Below are positions 23,808-34,276 of a stretch of DNA of 64,000 nucleotides, in pieces; within the stretch, counting starts at the first letter, position 1, and each line of letters begins with the position of its first letter. Source of the DNA: Isoetes taiwanensis (lineage: Eukaryota > Streptophyta > Lycopodiopsida > Isoetales > Isoetaceae); NCBI GenBank assembly GCA_021234155.1, contig JAJEKV010000024.1, positions 15,833,030 to 15,897,029 of the forward strand. The letters run 5' to 3'. The notes under the pieces are model-generated. The model was given only the letters and a program-made list of their open reading frames with translations, had not been told where the DNA came from and did not search any database. Made by a program: the position numbers and the translations under genes.

Positions 23808-24853
23808 GTGGTCGTTGATGTTGGTTGTGGACCAGGAATTCTTTCAATTTTTTGTGCATACGCAGGGGCCAGAAAGGTACTAAATCAATGAAAGGACAGT
23901 TTGATGCGTACTGTCCCCCTTTTTTTTCTAATTTTATTAGCCATATATTTTTTTAGGTTTATGCTATTGATGCCAGTGGTATTGTTGTCCAGGTAGGTTT
24001 TATATTTATTTCTTTTTGAATCTTAGTTCTCATTTATCTTGTTCTTCATAGATAGTTGGCTACATATATATACGGACATTGTGCTCTAGTCTTACATTTA
24101 TTTTAAGCATCTTGCCAGATTTTTAGTTGATTGTTATTTAAAGCATAAAATCTGAAAGCGAAGAGTTAGTTTCGGCTAAAGATAGGACTGATACAGAATG
24201 GGCTATTAATGAAGGTCCGGATTTCATTTGGAAATTTTGGCTACAAGGATAATTGTTTTGTGGTTATAGTTGTCTTATTTGTACAACACTTCCATTTTTC
24301 ATATAATATATTGTTCAAGTTCTTGCTCATATACTGCATTTGGCTGTATCTTGAAGGCCCGTGAGGCGGTGAAAGCGAATGGGCTTTCTGACATCATCAC
24401 TGTCATTGTTGGCCGAGTTGAGGTAACAATTAGTTATTTTTATCCTTCCTATTGTTGTCATCTAGCACACCTTGTTCTCCATGGCTAGAATTTCAGACCT
24501 GCGATAAATTCTTATCTGCCAGATGGGATACTAAGAATATAGGCATCGTCACATTTCATTGGTTTTAGCTCACTTCTTACAAAAGAGCCACTGCTTTTCT
24601 TTTTAGGAAGTGCAACTGGAAGAGGAAGCAGATGTTATTGTTTGGGTTATATGCTTTTGTATGAGGTATGTGGGCTTATGCTCATTTGACAGACAGTCCA
24701 ACACTTGCTTGCAGATCAAAATTCTCATTTGTATCTTTGTTCCCTTTCTTGTGTAATCCTCCAACTATGTTTGTAATGTGCGAGCATCATTGGGCGGTGT
24801 AATATATGCGAGAGATCGTTGGCTAAAACCGGGGAGGCTTAATGCTTCCTTCA
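23808..24853 (+). pseudogene. Protein arginine methyltransferase (PRMT6-like) fragment captured in the CACTA element
   Basis: Five exon-like blocks follow the order of the PRMT catalytic core. They are 23,808-23,876 (VVVDVGCGPGILSIFCAYAG, SAM-binding motif I), 23,957-23,992 (VYAIDASGIVVQ, post-I), 24,357-24,422 (AREAVKANGLSDIITVIVGR), 24,607-24,665 (EVQLEEEADVIV, motif II) and about 24,785-24,853 (LGGVIYARDRWLKPG). The first four keep GT-AG borders, so capture was from genomic DNA. In the fourth block the double-E loop (SEWMGY in the family) is missing: about 10 nt are absent after DVIV and the frame then breaks, although WMGYMLLYE-like sequence is open in another frame. The N-terminal exons and the C-terminal barrel are absent. 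PRMTs methylate arginines using SAM; this copy cannot. Confidence 0.85.
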
Positions 24854-24899
24854 TTTGCCAAATTGTATGTTCATGTAATTTACTTTGCTATTCTTTATC

Positions 24900-26224
24900 T
24901 TCAAAGATTTCCTTAGAAAAACATTCACAAAATGTGTTTGAAAATATGACAAAACGAGATATAATTTCTTGGAGTGCAATAATTCTTTGGACTTACACAA
25001 CGGGGAATGTTCTCGCCTGGAACTTTTTTGAAAAGATGCAAGTTGAAGGCATAAAACCGAATGTCATATCGTGGGGTGGAATGATTACGGGATATCGCGG
25101 ACATAATGAAAATATTCTTGCTCTACAATGTTTTGAGAAGATGCAAGAAAATGGAATAGAGCCGGATGAAATAACTTTCACAAGCATATTAAAAGCTTAT
25201 CTTTTGCCTTAGAAGCATTGGAAAGTGGGAGAGTCATGCATGAACAAATTATGAGCTCAAGTTTTCAATCGGATCTTGGCGTGAGTAATGCCCTTGTTGA
25301 CATGTATTGTAAATGTGGAAGCTGGATGAAGGATGCAAGGTGTTTAATGAGCTGTCATACGAGCGTTGTCTCGTGGAATGCTCTTATTGAAGGTTATGCC
25401 AATGATGGGGAATGTCTTGTGGCTCTAATATATTTTGAGAAAATGCGACATGATGGCCTTAAGCCAAATGAAATTACATTTACGAAGTACCTTAAAGGCA
25501 TGCACTTATGTGGGCCAGATATGCCAAGGCGAGGTTCATCCATGAGATGATTATTGAAAATGGGCTTCAATCCGATGTTTTACTTAGAAGCACCATTGTG
25601 ATTATGTATGCTAAGTCTGGGAACCTTGAAGAGGCACATGGAATCTTTGAGGAATTACACGATCGAAGTGCAGTTCCATGGAATGCAATGATTACAGGAT
25701 ATGCCTATCATGGGGAAGGTCTACTGGCTTTAGAATGTTTCAACAGAATGCTCCAATGTGGCATAAGTCCAAATGAAGTGTCTTTTACCAGTGCTGTTAT
25801 TGCATGTAGTCGGGTAGGCCTAGTTGAAGAGGGGCAATGGTATTTAAATTCTATGTTTGTTTACCACGAAATTGATCCCTCTCTTTCCCACAGTGCTTGC
25901 ATGGTTGATCTTCTTGGGCGGGCAGGATATTTCATGCAGGCTGAAGGGTTACTTACAGATTTCAAGCAAACTGATAGCATGGGATGGCTGTCTTTACTCA
26001 ATGCTTGTAGAGTTCATGGAAATGTTGATCTAGGACGCTGTTGTTTCAACCAAATTGCTGTTTTGGATTCTCAATGTCTTGCTGCTTATGTGCTGATGTC
26101 AAACATTTATGCCGATGTTTACATGCAGAAAGATGCTTGCAAAATAAAAACTATGGCAAGAAGCTTCAGGTGGATGGAAGAAGCCTGGGAGCACATAGAC
26201 TGTGCTGAACTGCAGGGAGCATGA
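24900..26224 (+). pseudogene. PLS-type PPR protein with E-like tail, frameshifted, inside the CACTA element
   Basis: Three overlapping frames form one protein. To about 25,205 it reads VFENMTKRDIISWSAII and NVISWGGMITGY. From about 25,207 a second frame reads ALESGRVMHEQI, VSNALVDMYCKCGS and VVSWNALIEGY. From about 25,510 a third reads TIVIMYAKSGNLEEAHGIFE, AVPWNAMITGYAYHG and HSACMVDLLGRAGY, ending in MSNIYADVYMQKDACKIK. These are the P, L and S repeats and E-type motifs of plant organellar RNA-editing factors; no DYW domain follows. At least two frameshifts break it, and the N-terminus is lost where it abuts the methyltransferase exon near 24,870-24,900. It has no introns, as most PPR genes lack them. 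Confidence 0.85.
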
Positions 26225-26650
26225 AGAATGCACGACCAGAGGAAGAACATGTTTTACATACATAGGTGGTACTCATTAGCAGATATAGCATCATCCCGCA
26301 ACTTTTTGGTAAGTAGTTGTTTCTGACTTGTGCATCACAATCCATAGGTCTCTGGGTACTTTTGGTGCATTGAAGTAACGGGATCTAACCTCTGCAATCA
26401 CAAATTATATCACACCGGTCCATGGCAATGTAATTTATACAGCCAATTTCCCAATCATTTGGGTGGAGGATGTTGTTGTTGGCTTACTTGATTGCTATTT
26501 ATATATCTATTTGAATAACTGGGGATAATAATGGTTTAACCAAGGTTCGATTCCTTGGAGCTTCTTTTATTTATTTGTAGTACGAAAAATACCAATTTTT
26601 ATTTATTGGCAATATTTTCAATAAAATGACCAATATTCTAACTATTGCAT
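26225..26650. other. CACTA interior, no supported gene
   Basis: AT-rich spacer between the PPR relic and the right subterminal array. No motif was seen. Confidence 0.5.
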
Positions 26651-26850
26651 TGACTAATAAACTGACTAATATGATGACTAATATTATGATTAACTGACGA
26701 ACTATCTGACTAACACAATGATGAATTGTGTGACTATTTAAATGACTAATTCTCTGACTATTCAACTGACTATTCCTCTGACTAATGATCTGACGATTAC
26801 TCTGACGTTAATTCGTCAGATAAAACTCGTCAGTATATTCGTCAGGAATA
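26651..26850 (+). repeat. Right subterminal 12-bp repeat array
   Basis: Units beginning TGAC recur every 12 bp (TGACTAATAAAC, TGACTAATATGA, TGACTATTTAAA, TGACTAATTCTC and others), in the same strand orientation as the left array. Inverted TCGTCAG copies follow toward the end. Confidence 0.85.
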
Positions 26851-26864
26851 AGGGCCTGGGCAGT

Positions 26865-26927
26865 TGTCTATTTTATAAAGGCTCTCTGACGATTATTCTG
26901 ACGTTTAACCATCATTCTCTTGTAGTG
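26865..26927 (-). repeat. Right terminal inverted repeat of the CACTA element
   Basis: The reverse complement starts CACTACAAGAGAATGA and continues with TTAAACGTCAGAATAATCG, pairing with the left end. Confidence 0.9.
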
Positions 26928-26930
26928 CCG

Positions 26931-27710
26931 GGCCATTATTTTCCTGCTACTCCAGCTTGTATCGATGTTCGAGCCCTGTGTGTTCTAACTTACACCTCCA
27001 TTTAACACATGGGGTTCACCTCTGCCTGATCCGAGTATGGACCATGTGGGAGATCTAGTCTTCGGTATCCATGCAAAACACATTCGAGCTTCTAGCAGGT
27101 AACTGCTATTCGCTACCCATCTTGGAATTGTACTATTGTACTATTCAACCCCATCATCTTGAGCTTTATTATATTGCCCGTTGACATTTATTTCAAGTGC
27201 CAACTATAACATCCTACCTTAGCATGCAACCGATTGACTGTTGTCTCCGGAAAATAAGGCGAGTAAGGTTTAGACACTAAAGAGAAGCAACGTTAATTAT
27301 AGTTATGTCTATAAAATTCTACTTGACCCCTAATATATAACATCGAATAAGGTCTAATATAAAGCATATGAATGTAGTATAGATTAAGCTAACTTCATTG
27401 CTGTCACGTAGTATGTTTCGAGGGTGATAGTGGATTAGAATCCAACTTAGGAGTTTCTACCTCGCTCAGAGGAGTTTCCTTACATCGCTCATCGATAACA
27501 TTCAATAGTACGGTCGGGGGAATCCATTTCTTGATGACAATAATAACCTTTAAGGTGAGTGCACCTTGCCATGTTGCACAAGTCCGGTGGATTTGTTGCT
27601 AGCACAGCATTGGTTTGGGAAAAGATGATTACTAGACAGAAGTCTTATCATAGAAAACAAAGATACTATTGATTAAGTTCAACAAGAGAATTGTAATCAT
27701 TAAAAGGAAG
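26931..27710. other. Intergenic, no supported gene
   Basis: No coding motif or repeat was recognised. Confidence 0.5.
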
Positions 27711-27776
27711 CTTACCATGTTGGTAAAGGGTTTGGCTTGGTGGTGGGAGGTCAAGGGTTCAAGTCCCCAGAGTGTA
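27711..27776 (+). repeat. tRNA-derived SINE-like segment
   Basis: TGGCTTGGTGG (27,733-27,743) resembles a pol III A box. GGGTTCAAGTCCC (27,754-27,766) matches the B box. The boxes are only about 12 bp apart, closer than in a tRNA, so a SINE relic with an internal deletion is more likely than a tRNA gene. Confidence 0.4.
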
Positions 27777-28504
27777 CTTTTTTAACGAAGTGGCGTGCTC
27801 TAGGAAAAATAGAATACTACATGTGTATATACATGTGTTTGGATTTATCCTCCTCCCATGTGGCAATTAGAAGTCAAGAGTATCAAGATTATTCGTGATC
27901 ATTCGGAGGTCATGTCCTAGTCAGATTCGAACAGGACCTTACGTCATATCATCACGTAGAAGGAGAGTATTGATGCCAGAAGAAGGACCCTTAACACCCT
28001 CCCCCACACACACACACACACACACATACACACACAAAAGTCCTCTCCACAAAAGTCCTCTCCCAAAAGCTCCTGACCACGGACGGGCAACTCTCCCACT
28101 CCGAAACTGTGAATTGGCTCTGCGAATGGAATCAGAACATCAACGATATCCTATCGACCAAGTTTCATGGGCAGAAGACCTCCATTTCTCCAAGAAGTGC
28201 CAAAGTAGCTCATGTCCAACACATTCGTAGTCAATCGGCCTAGGAAGTGGCTGCGAAATACTGCCATGTAGAGCGTTCGTATTTCTTTTGTTGCCAAAAC
28301 TTACCATGTAACTTGATCTCTAGGGTAACTTTGCCATTACAGATGATATAGCGAAGTCAATTGGCATTCTGGAGCCTCTATACTCCCCGAACGACGAAAC
28401 ACTTGGGTTTCTACACAGTGGCCCGCAAGACACTTCGCTGTTAGATAAGTTCTCCCAGACCAATCTTGGATTTTTTTGAACCTGTTTGAAGCAGGTTTCT
28501 GGAA
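27777..28504. other. Spacer with a (CA)n microsatellite and a small hairpin
   Basis: A nearly pure CA repeat lies at about 28,005-28,036. AACCTG-N7-CAGGTT at about 28,480-28,498 can form a 6-bp hairpin just before the minisatellite. No gene is supported. Confidence 0.6.
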
Positions 28505-29613
28505 TGGAGCCACTTTAACATGTTGGAGCCTAGGTGGCATGTTTGTGCCACCTTGCTGTGTGGAGCCTAGATGGCATGTTGGAGCCCACATGGCATGTTT
28601 GAGCCACCTTGGCATGTTGAAGCCCATGTGCCATATTTGAGCCACCTTGGCATGTTGGAGCTTAGGTGGCCTTGAAGCGCGCGTGGCATGTTTGAGTTAC
28701 CTTGGCATGTTTGAGCCACCTTGACATGTTTGAGCCTAGGTGGCATGTTGGAGATAGGTCGCATGTTTGAGCCACCTTGGCATGTTGGAGCCCAGGTGGC
28801 ATGTTGGAGCCTAGGTGGCATGTTTGAACCACTTGGCATGTTTGAGCCCAGGTGGCATGTTGGAGCCTAAGTGGCATGTTTGAACCACCTTGGCATGTTT
28901 GGGCCCGGTGGGCATGTTGGAGCCCAGTGGCATGTTTGAGCCACCTTGGCATGTTTGGGCCCAGTGGCATGTTGGAGCCCAGGTGGCATGTTTGAGCCTA
29001 GGTGGCACCTTGGCATGTTTGGGCCCAGGTGGCATGTTGGAGCCAGGTGGCATGTTTGAGCCGAGGTGGCATGTTGGAGCCCACGTGGCATGTTTGAGCC
29101 ATCTTGGCATGTTTGAGCCTATGTGGCATGTTGGAGCCCAGGTGGCATGTTTGAGCCAACCTTGACATGTTGGAGCCAAGGTGGCATATTGGAGCCCACG
29201 GGGTATGTTTGAGCCACCTTGGCCTCGGTGGCATGTTGGAGCCTAGGTGGCATGTTGGAAACCATGTGGCATGTTTGAGCCACCTTGGCATGTTTGAGCT
29301 TAGGTGGCGTGTTGGAGCCTAGGTGGCATGTTGGAGCTGCGTGGCATGTTTGAGCACCTTGGAATGTTTGAGCCACTTTATGTTGGAGCCTAGGTGGCAT
29401 GTTGGAGCCTGCGTGGCATGTTTGAGCACCTTGGAATGTTTGAGCCACTTTATGTTGGAGCCTAGGTGACAATGTTGGAGCCCATGTGGCATGTTTGAGC
29501 CTAGGCGGCATGTTGGAGCCCATGTGGCATGTTTGAGCCTAGGCGGCATGTTGAAGCCCATGTGGCATGTTTGAGCCACTTTGGCATGTTGGAGCCTAGG
29601 TGGCATGTTTGAG
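28505..29613 (+). repeat. 19-bp minisatellite array, segment 1
   Basis: The unit is GGCATGTTKGAGCC followed by five variable bases, mostly TAGGT, ACCTT, CACGT or CATGT. Some 55 units lie head to tail with small length variants. The minus strand is almost free of stops, so long spurious frames of repeating CHLGSNMPP- and KHAKVAQ-like peptides appear; I do not treat them as genes. The array is broken at 29,613 by LTR element A. Confidence 0.95.
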
Positions 29614-30192
29614 TGTTAGTCCCAGGCCTCACAGTGCAGGGACTATTCATGCATCTGACGGACCCCGGGTCAAGAACAAGGATCCACATCAACCCGCGGG
29701 TCGGTCGTCCAAGGCCCAAAGAAGACCAAGCGGCCAGACCACGCAGTCAAAGCCCTGGTCTGCTACCAAGAGCCCTCGGACAAGTGGCGGGCCATCACCG
29801 CCAGCGTCAGCGTGATCTCGAGCACCTCAAGAGGCACCGCCGGCATTCCTACCAATCGAGGCCTCCTTCAAAGGAGTCGACACCGAGATCGGTCGAGTGT
29901 CTATATTGGGCCAAAGGCCATTGTACTATATATATGAGTAGAGCTAGCATATGAAGGCTAGATGAGTTTTGAGTCTTGTCTCGTTTTAGGTCTTCTCTCG
30001 ATTCAGAGCTCATGTATGTTCATCATTGATATCAAGGAAGCTTATCATTTCCTCTCATTGTTCTCTTTGTTCTGTTTTCTTCTTCTTGTTCTCTTCTTGC
30101 AAATCCCGCGTGACATAGTCCCCGTTCTCCTGTTAGATCCATTGGTCCTCCACAGGGCTGTCTTCCGGGAGTTCGAACCCGGACCCCAAACA
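29614..30192 (+). repeat. 5' LTR of copy A
   Basis: 579 bp, TG...CA ends. A TATATATAT box at 29,927-29,935 is the likely U3 promoter. The 3' LTR is 594 bp and differs by scattered changes and small indels, many at CAG/CTG or CCAGG sites. Confidence 0.93.
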
Positions 30193-30329
30193 GCATCGCC
30201 GCTGCGGGTGCGATTCAATCCTACTTTCTTACATTTGCCATGTGCGTTCAGAAACTTCGCCCGGAGAACTCTCCTTTCTCGAGCGGCATCTGGCTTGGGC
30301 GCCATCATCGGCGGCGAAGCTGTTGCGAC

Positions 30330-31705
30330 ATGTATGGATCTGCTTATGACATTGAGGGAGGCCACATTCGGTCTAGGGCTCGGTCGGCGCCACCCACCCC
30401 TCGGGTCTGTCTGTCCCGTTCCCGTCCCAAAGCGTGCAAACATTGCTCACAGCCTCGGTCACCTCATCACTATCGGGGAGCCCTATCGGGCTCACCCTTC
30501 TCAACCTTACTTTCATACCCACGAACATGCCTACATCCATCACTCTTGAGGGCCATCGCCTCTTCCTTCACAACCATCATCTCCCCGGGTGGCGGGGGGA
30601 TATCCACGAGGTCTCTTTTCGCCTCCCGGGAATTTCCCTTTCCCTACATTTCCCACTGCTCTTCCTGTTTACAACCTTACAGACCTCAAAACCAATGCTC
30701 AGACACCTTCAGTACCTCCCCCGCAGTCACCCCTTCATCAAGGTCCTTCAGGCACCATGCCACCTCCAACTCCACCTCAATATAATCACTATACTGTTCC
30801 TGTCCAGCCAAGCACTTTCACTTCTACCTTTCAAACCCTTAAACTAACGTATCCCACCTTTGGCAACACGAAAGGCAAACCCTTAGACCAAAGTGCTCAG
30901 GCCCACATGGAAGAATTTGAGGCTCTGGCTGTCCTGAATGGTCATGCGCAACCTCAACTGAAATTCCACATCTTTTCCACCACACTGCGTGGCTCTCCTC
31001 ATCAATGGCTCATGTCCAATAAAAGCCACTGGAAACAAGATTGGTCAGAAATGCGAACTGCTTTTCTTTCTCATTATGGGACCACGGATGATGATCAACT
31101 TCATCTCAAACAACTCAATGACCTTCAACAAGAGCCCACGGAGTCCGGGGATTTTGCGGGTCGTCTTCACATTACGCTCGGCAAGCTCAAGGAGTACCCA
31201 ACCGCGAGCGGATTTTGGTGCGGTTTCTCCAAGGACTTCCTCCGGCTATTAGACTCATGGCCAATACACCGCGTCCCAAGACTTTGGGCGGGCTATCGAC
31301 CTTGTCAATCACTCCGTCAATGTTTCCTCCCGTGGCGTGGCTCTTCAAGAGCTCCCTTTCATTCCACCTGTCATGGTTCCACAGGCTGGCTGTCCCGGCC
31401 TCAACACGCAAATAATACAGTAGCGATCGGATCTGGTGCCATATCTGCAAATACCAAGGCCACTTGGCGAATGAGTGCAACTCGACAAATGGCTCGCCTC
31501 ATTGCAAAAGATGCAACATGTGCAATCATGCCACGGAATAATGCACTCGCACTCATCCTACACCATTCCGCAACAAACTGGTTTATCAAGTGCAAACAAC
31601 ACCTCGACCACAATCGCACTATCGGCCAGCCACCACCCGGTATAACCGAATCAACTCTATCGACCGCGGGGAGCAATAGCGGGGACCCAACACCGTCCTC
31701 CTTTT
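30330..31705 (+). pseudogene. gag: gag of copy A (nucleocapsid with CCHC knuckles), frameshifted
   Basis: The start ATG at 30,330 (MYGSAYDIEGG) is shared by all three copies and lies 137 nt after the 5' LTR. A proline-rich stretch is followed by a capsid-like block (AHMEEFEALAVLNGHAQPQ, then GSPHQWLMSNK and FLSHYGTTDDDQLHLKQL) readable at 30,859-31,200. Two CX2CX4HX4C knuckles are encoded at 31,437-31,544 in another frame, with an in-frame TAA at 31,539 just before the last Cys. The third knuckle, clear in copy C, is degenerate here. Gag packages the element RNA in cytoplasmic particles; this version would need frame corrections to make the whole protein. Confidence 0.8.
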
Positions 31706-32020
31706 GATCCTTCTAAAGCTTCGATGTTACCCTTTGTCGGGAATGGGGTCATACCACCACGGCGTGTCCTCAACTTCCACAAGTTCAGGTGCAGCTTCCT
31801 GGCACCAATCAGACCACATCGGTCCGCCTCACGGCTTACCAAACTCTGGATTGCTAATGGCAAACAAGGCCCGCGTCCTGTTCTTAAGAAGCCACCTCGC
31901 GCGTCTCAGCAATCACGTTATCAACCAGCTCCTGCCAATCAACCTCAGATGGATCAATAAGCACAGGAAGAAATTTTTCAGGCCCTTAATCCTCCAGTTC
32001 AGCCATCCAATTGGGTTGGT

Positions 32021-33064
32021 TTGGTTTCACGCCAGACCAGGGCGTCACGCCCCTTAACCATTATCCCTAATGGCACGCAACCTGCCTTTGCAGTCGACAC
32101 CATTCCTCATGACGAAGAAAAAAAGGTTCACTTTGCACCTGACTTGGAGAAACTCATGCCGCATGTCATGCCTAAAGTTCGCCAAAGCATTTTGAACCTC
32201 ATGCAAGCTGCTGAAGGCCGCACGTTGGCAAATATTCATGCCACCACCAGAGCTCAACAACGCCAAGATACACCTTTCACATCTCAACCTCCACGCTCTC
32301 AGACATATCCCAATATTGCTGCAGAGGTGGACCTGCTCAAAGAAGTTGCTGCTTCCTTACGCACTCCAGCACCCATGGATCCAGCCGATCCTTTTTCTCA
32401 TGTGCCTCTGGAACTCCAAGAGGAGCTGGCCAAGATCAAAATTCCTTTAAGCTTGGCAACAATTTTGAAACTATGTCCTGCTCTCAAGGACCAGTTACCA
32501 CTCCCGACTGTTTTAGTTGGGGCTGTTGCTACCTCCACACCCACGGTCCATGCCACGGTGGGCAATCAACAAGTCAATCATGTTCAAATTGACGGGGGTA
32601 GCGCAGTCAATCTCATCACGGATAAACTCCGCAAACAAATGGGCATCAAACAACTCTTTCGTGCCCCATATGACATCAAATTGGCTAATGGCCATATCAC
32701 AAGACCTCAAGGCGTCACGCCTCTTCTTCACATCAACATTGGTGATCTCCGATTCCCCTTGGAATTTGGTGTTTGGAAGGCTGGAGAAGATCCTGGTGAT
32801 TATGAAATGTTGGTCGGAAGACCTTTTCTCCGCCAGGCCAAGAGTATCCATTACTGGGCCACGGATCAGTTAGTCATCACTGATGGTCACCTCAATGCCA
32901 CTATGGACTTGGAAACAGGCAAGATCATTTCTGTTCACCATGCTGAACCCTCTCTCTCCGACACAGATTCTGAGGACGCCCAAAATATCTATCAGGTTCA
33001 GGCTCCACCTGCGAGTCTGCCTCTGTCACCTACCCCGAATATGCTGATCCTTGGGGAGAAATGA
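32021..33064 (+). CDS. Protease region of copy A
   Basis: An open frame of 347 codons holds the retropepsin active site IDGGSAVNLI (Asp codon at 32,591) and, 80 residues on, a conserved YEMLVGRPFLRQAKS block. DGGSA replaces the usual D[TS]G[AS]; D-G-G-S forms occur in several plant Ty3 lineages. Retropepsins act as dimers to cut the polyprotein. The frame is entered without a good start codon, so it is presumably translated as part of gag-pol. The next frame overlaps it by 14 nt (33,051-33,064). Confidence 0.8.
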   Translation: MVSRQTRASRPLTIIPNGTQPAFAVDTIPHDEEKKVHFAPDLEKLMPHVMPKVRQSILNLMQAAEGRTLANIHATTRAQQRQDTPFTSQPPRSQTYPNIAAEVDLLKEVAASLRTPAPMDPADPFSHVPLELQEELAKIKIPLSLATILKLCPALKDQLPLPTVLVGAVATSTPTVHATVGNQQVNHVQIDGGSAVNLITDKLRKQMGIKQLFRAPYDIKLANGHITRPQGVTPLLHINIGDLRFPLEFGVWKAGEDPGDYEMLVGRPFLRQAKSIHYWATDQLVITDGHLNATMDLETGKIISVHHAEPSLSDTDSEDAQNIYQVQAPPASLPLSPTPNMLILGEK

Positions 33065-34276
33065 CTCTGATCAGGACCAGGCTGTGGCTGCTTTGCTTGA
33101 CCCTTACCTGGCTCCTTGCAATAGAATCCAACGTGTTGATCACTTTTCAGATGCTGAACCTCCTGCAGCTTCTGTAGATGTACACGCTGTCATGAAGCAA
33201 CCTCTGCTGGATGAAACTCAGCAACCTCTCTTTTTCACCACGCAGAGTGCCATGCATCCTGTTATGCTTCAACCGCCTGCTCATATTGTCCAGGACATAG
33301 AAGTGATACCTCATATTCAGACTCCTGAAGTCAAGATCGTGGACGTGGGCAATAATCAGCCTGTCCGCATTGCTGCCAATCTTCCGGCCCCCTATCGTCA
33401 CAGGGCCGTCAAACTCTTCAAAAAGTTCAAACACATTTTCGCCTGGAGCTACAGAGATCTTCGGGGGATCAACAAAAGCTTGGGGGAACTCACTATTCCT
33501 ACCAAATCTGATGCACGTCCAGTTTAGCAACGACAGTACCGGCTCAACCCCAATTACCGTGATCGCGTCAAGGCAGAAATTGACAAACTTCTTGCTGCAG
33601 GTTTGATCTATGAGGTCAAACATTCTGAATGGGTGAGCCCCATCGTCATTGCAGTCAAACACAATGGTAAGATCCGCATCTGCGTGGACTACCGAAAACT
33701 CAATCAGGCCACGGAGCGTGATCATTTTCCACTTCCTTCACGGACCGTGTTACGGAAGAAGTTCTTGCGGCCATGAGATGTACTCCTTCATGGATGGTTT
33801 TTCCGGCTACTGATCCGGATCTCAATCAAAGAATCTGATCAACTCAAGACTACTTTCACCACCCCATGGGGCACTTTTGCCTACAAGGTGGTTCCTTTTG
33901 GCTTATCAAACTCTCCATCCACGTTTCAACGCATCATGCTCTCAGTTTTTCATGATTTTATGAAGGAAAATCCCTTCTTACAAATTTTTCAAGATGACTT
34001 CTCGCCTCTGATTCCATGGCTGACCATTTGGATAAATTGGAACTTCGTCTTTCGAAAAATGTGATGAGTCCCATTAGTCTCAATCCCGAGAAATGCACCT
34101 TTTGTGTCACCTCGGGTGTTACGTTAGGCCCACGTTGTCGACCAAGCGGTATCACCACAGATCCCGCCAAAATCGGTTGTGTGCTCAAAGCTCAAGCACC
34201 GGCCAATATCAAGGAGACACGCTCGTTCACGGGTAAGGTCAATTATTACTCCACCTTCATTCTGGACTAGCGACCA
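33051..34276 (+). pseudogene. Linker and reverse transcriptase of copy A, interrupted
   Basis: Frame 33,051-33,527 ends at TAG directly before the RT fingers. The same frame continues after the stop with YRLNPNYRDRVKAEIDKLL, EWVSPIVIAVKHNGKIRI and CVDYRKLNQATERDHFPLP. A frame disturbance spans about 33,740-33,830 (MYSFMDGFSGY block). The palm resumes with GTFAYKVVPFGLSNSPSTFQ and LQIFQDDF, where the two catalytic Asp codons are 33,993-33,998. One base is missing right after this motif compared with copy C, shifting the thumb. FQDD stands where most relatives have Y.DD. RT makes cDNA from the genomic RNA; this copy cannot make it in one chain. Confidence 0.8.

Larger units (their letters stand above)
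21941..26927 (+). mobile_element. Non-autonomous CACTA (En/Spm) DNA transposon carrying host gene fragments
   Basis: The left end starts CACTACAAGAGAATGA at 21,941. The right end, reverse-complemented from 26,927, starts with the same 16 bases, and weaker inverted similarity continues for about 60 bp. CCG flanks both sides (21,938-21,940 and 26,928-26,930), the 3-bp target duplication expected of this superfamily. Inside each end is an array of 12-bp units beginning TGAC, the layout of the TNPA-type subterminal repeats of En/Spm. The 4987-bp element has no recognisable TNP2/TNPA transposase gene. It contains arginine methyltransferase exons with introns and a PPR gene relic, so host sequence was captured as genomic DNA. 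It would need transposase from elsewhere. Confidence 0.92.

Noticed and set aside
27711-27776. A functional tRNA gene
   Set aside because: The A- and B-box-like words are only about 12 bp apart and no acceptor stem can be formed.
28337-29719. Long minus-strand frames over the minisatellite encoding repeating CHLGSNMPP-type peptides
   Set aside because: The 19-bp unit is not a multiple of three and happens to lack stops on the minus strand, so every frame is open. There is no start context, no splice site and no conservation beyond the repeat.
30045-30443. Minus-strand frame of 132 codons over the leader and gag of copy A
   Set aside because: It lies opposite coding sequence, is Arg/Asn-rich without motifs, and is not open in the other copies at equal length.
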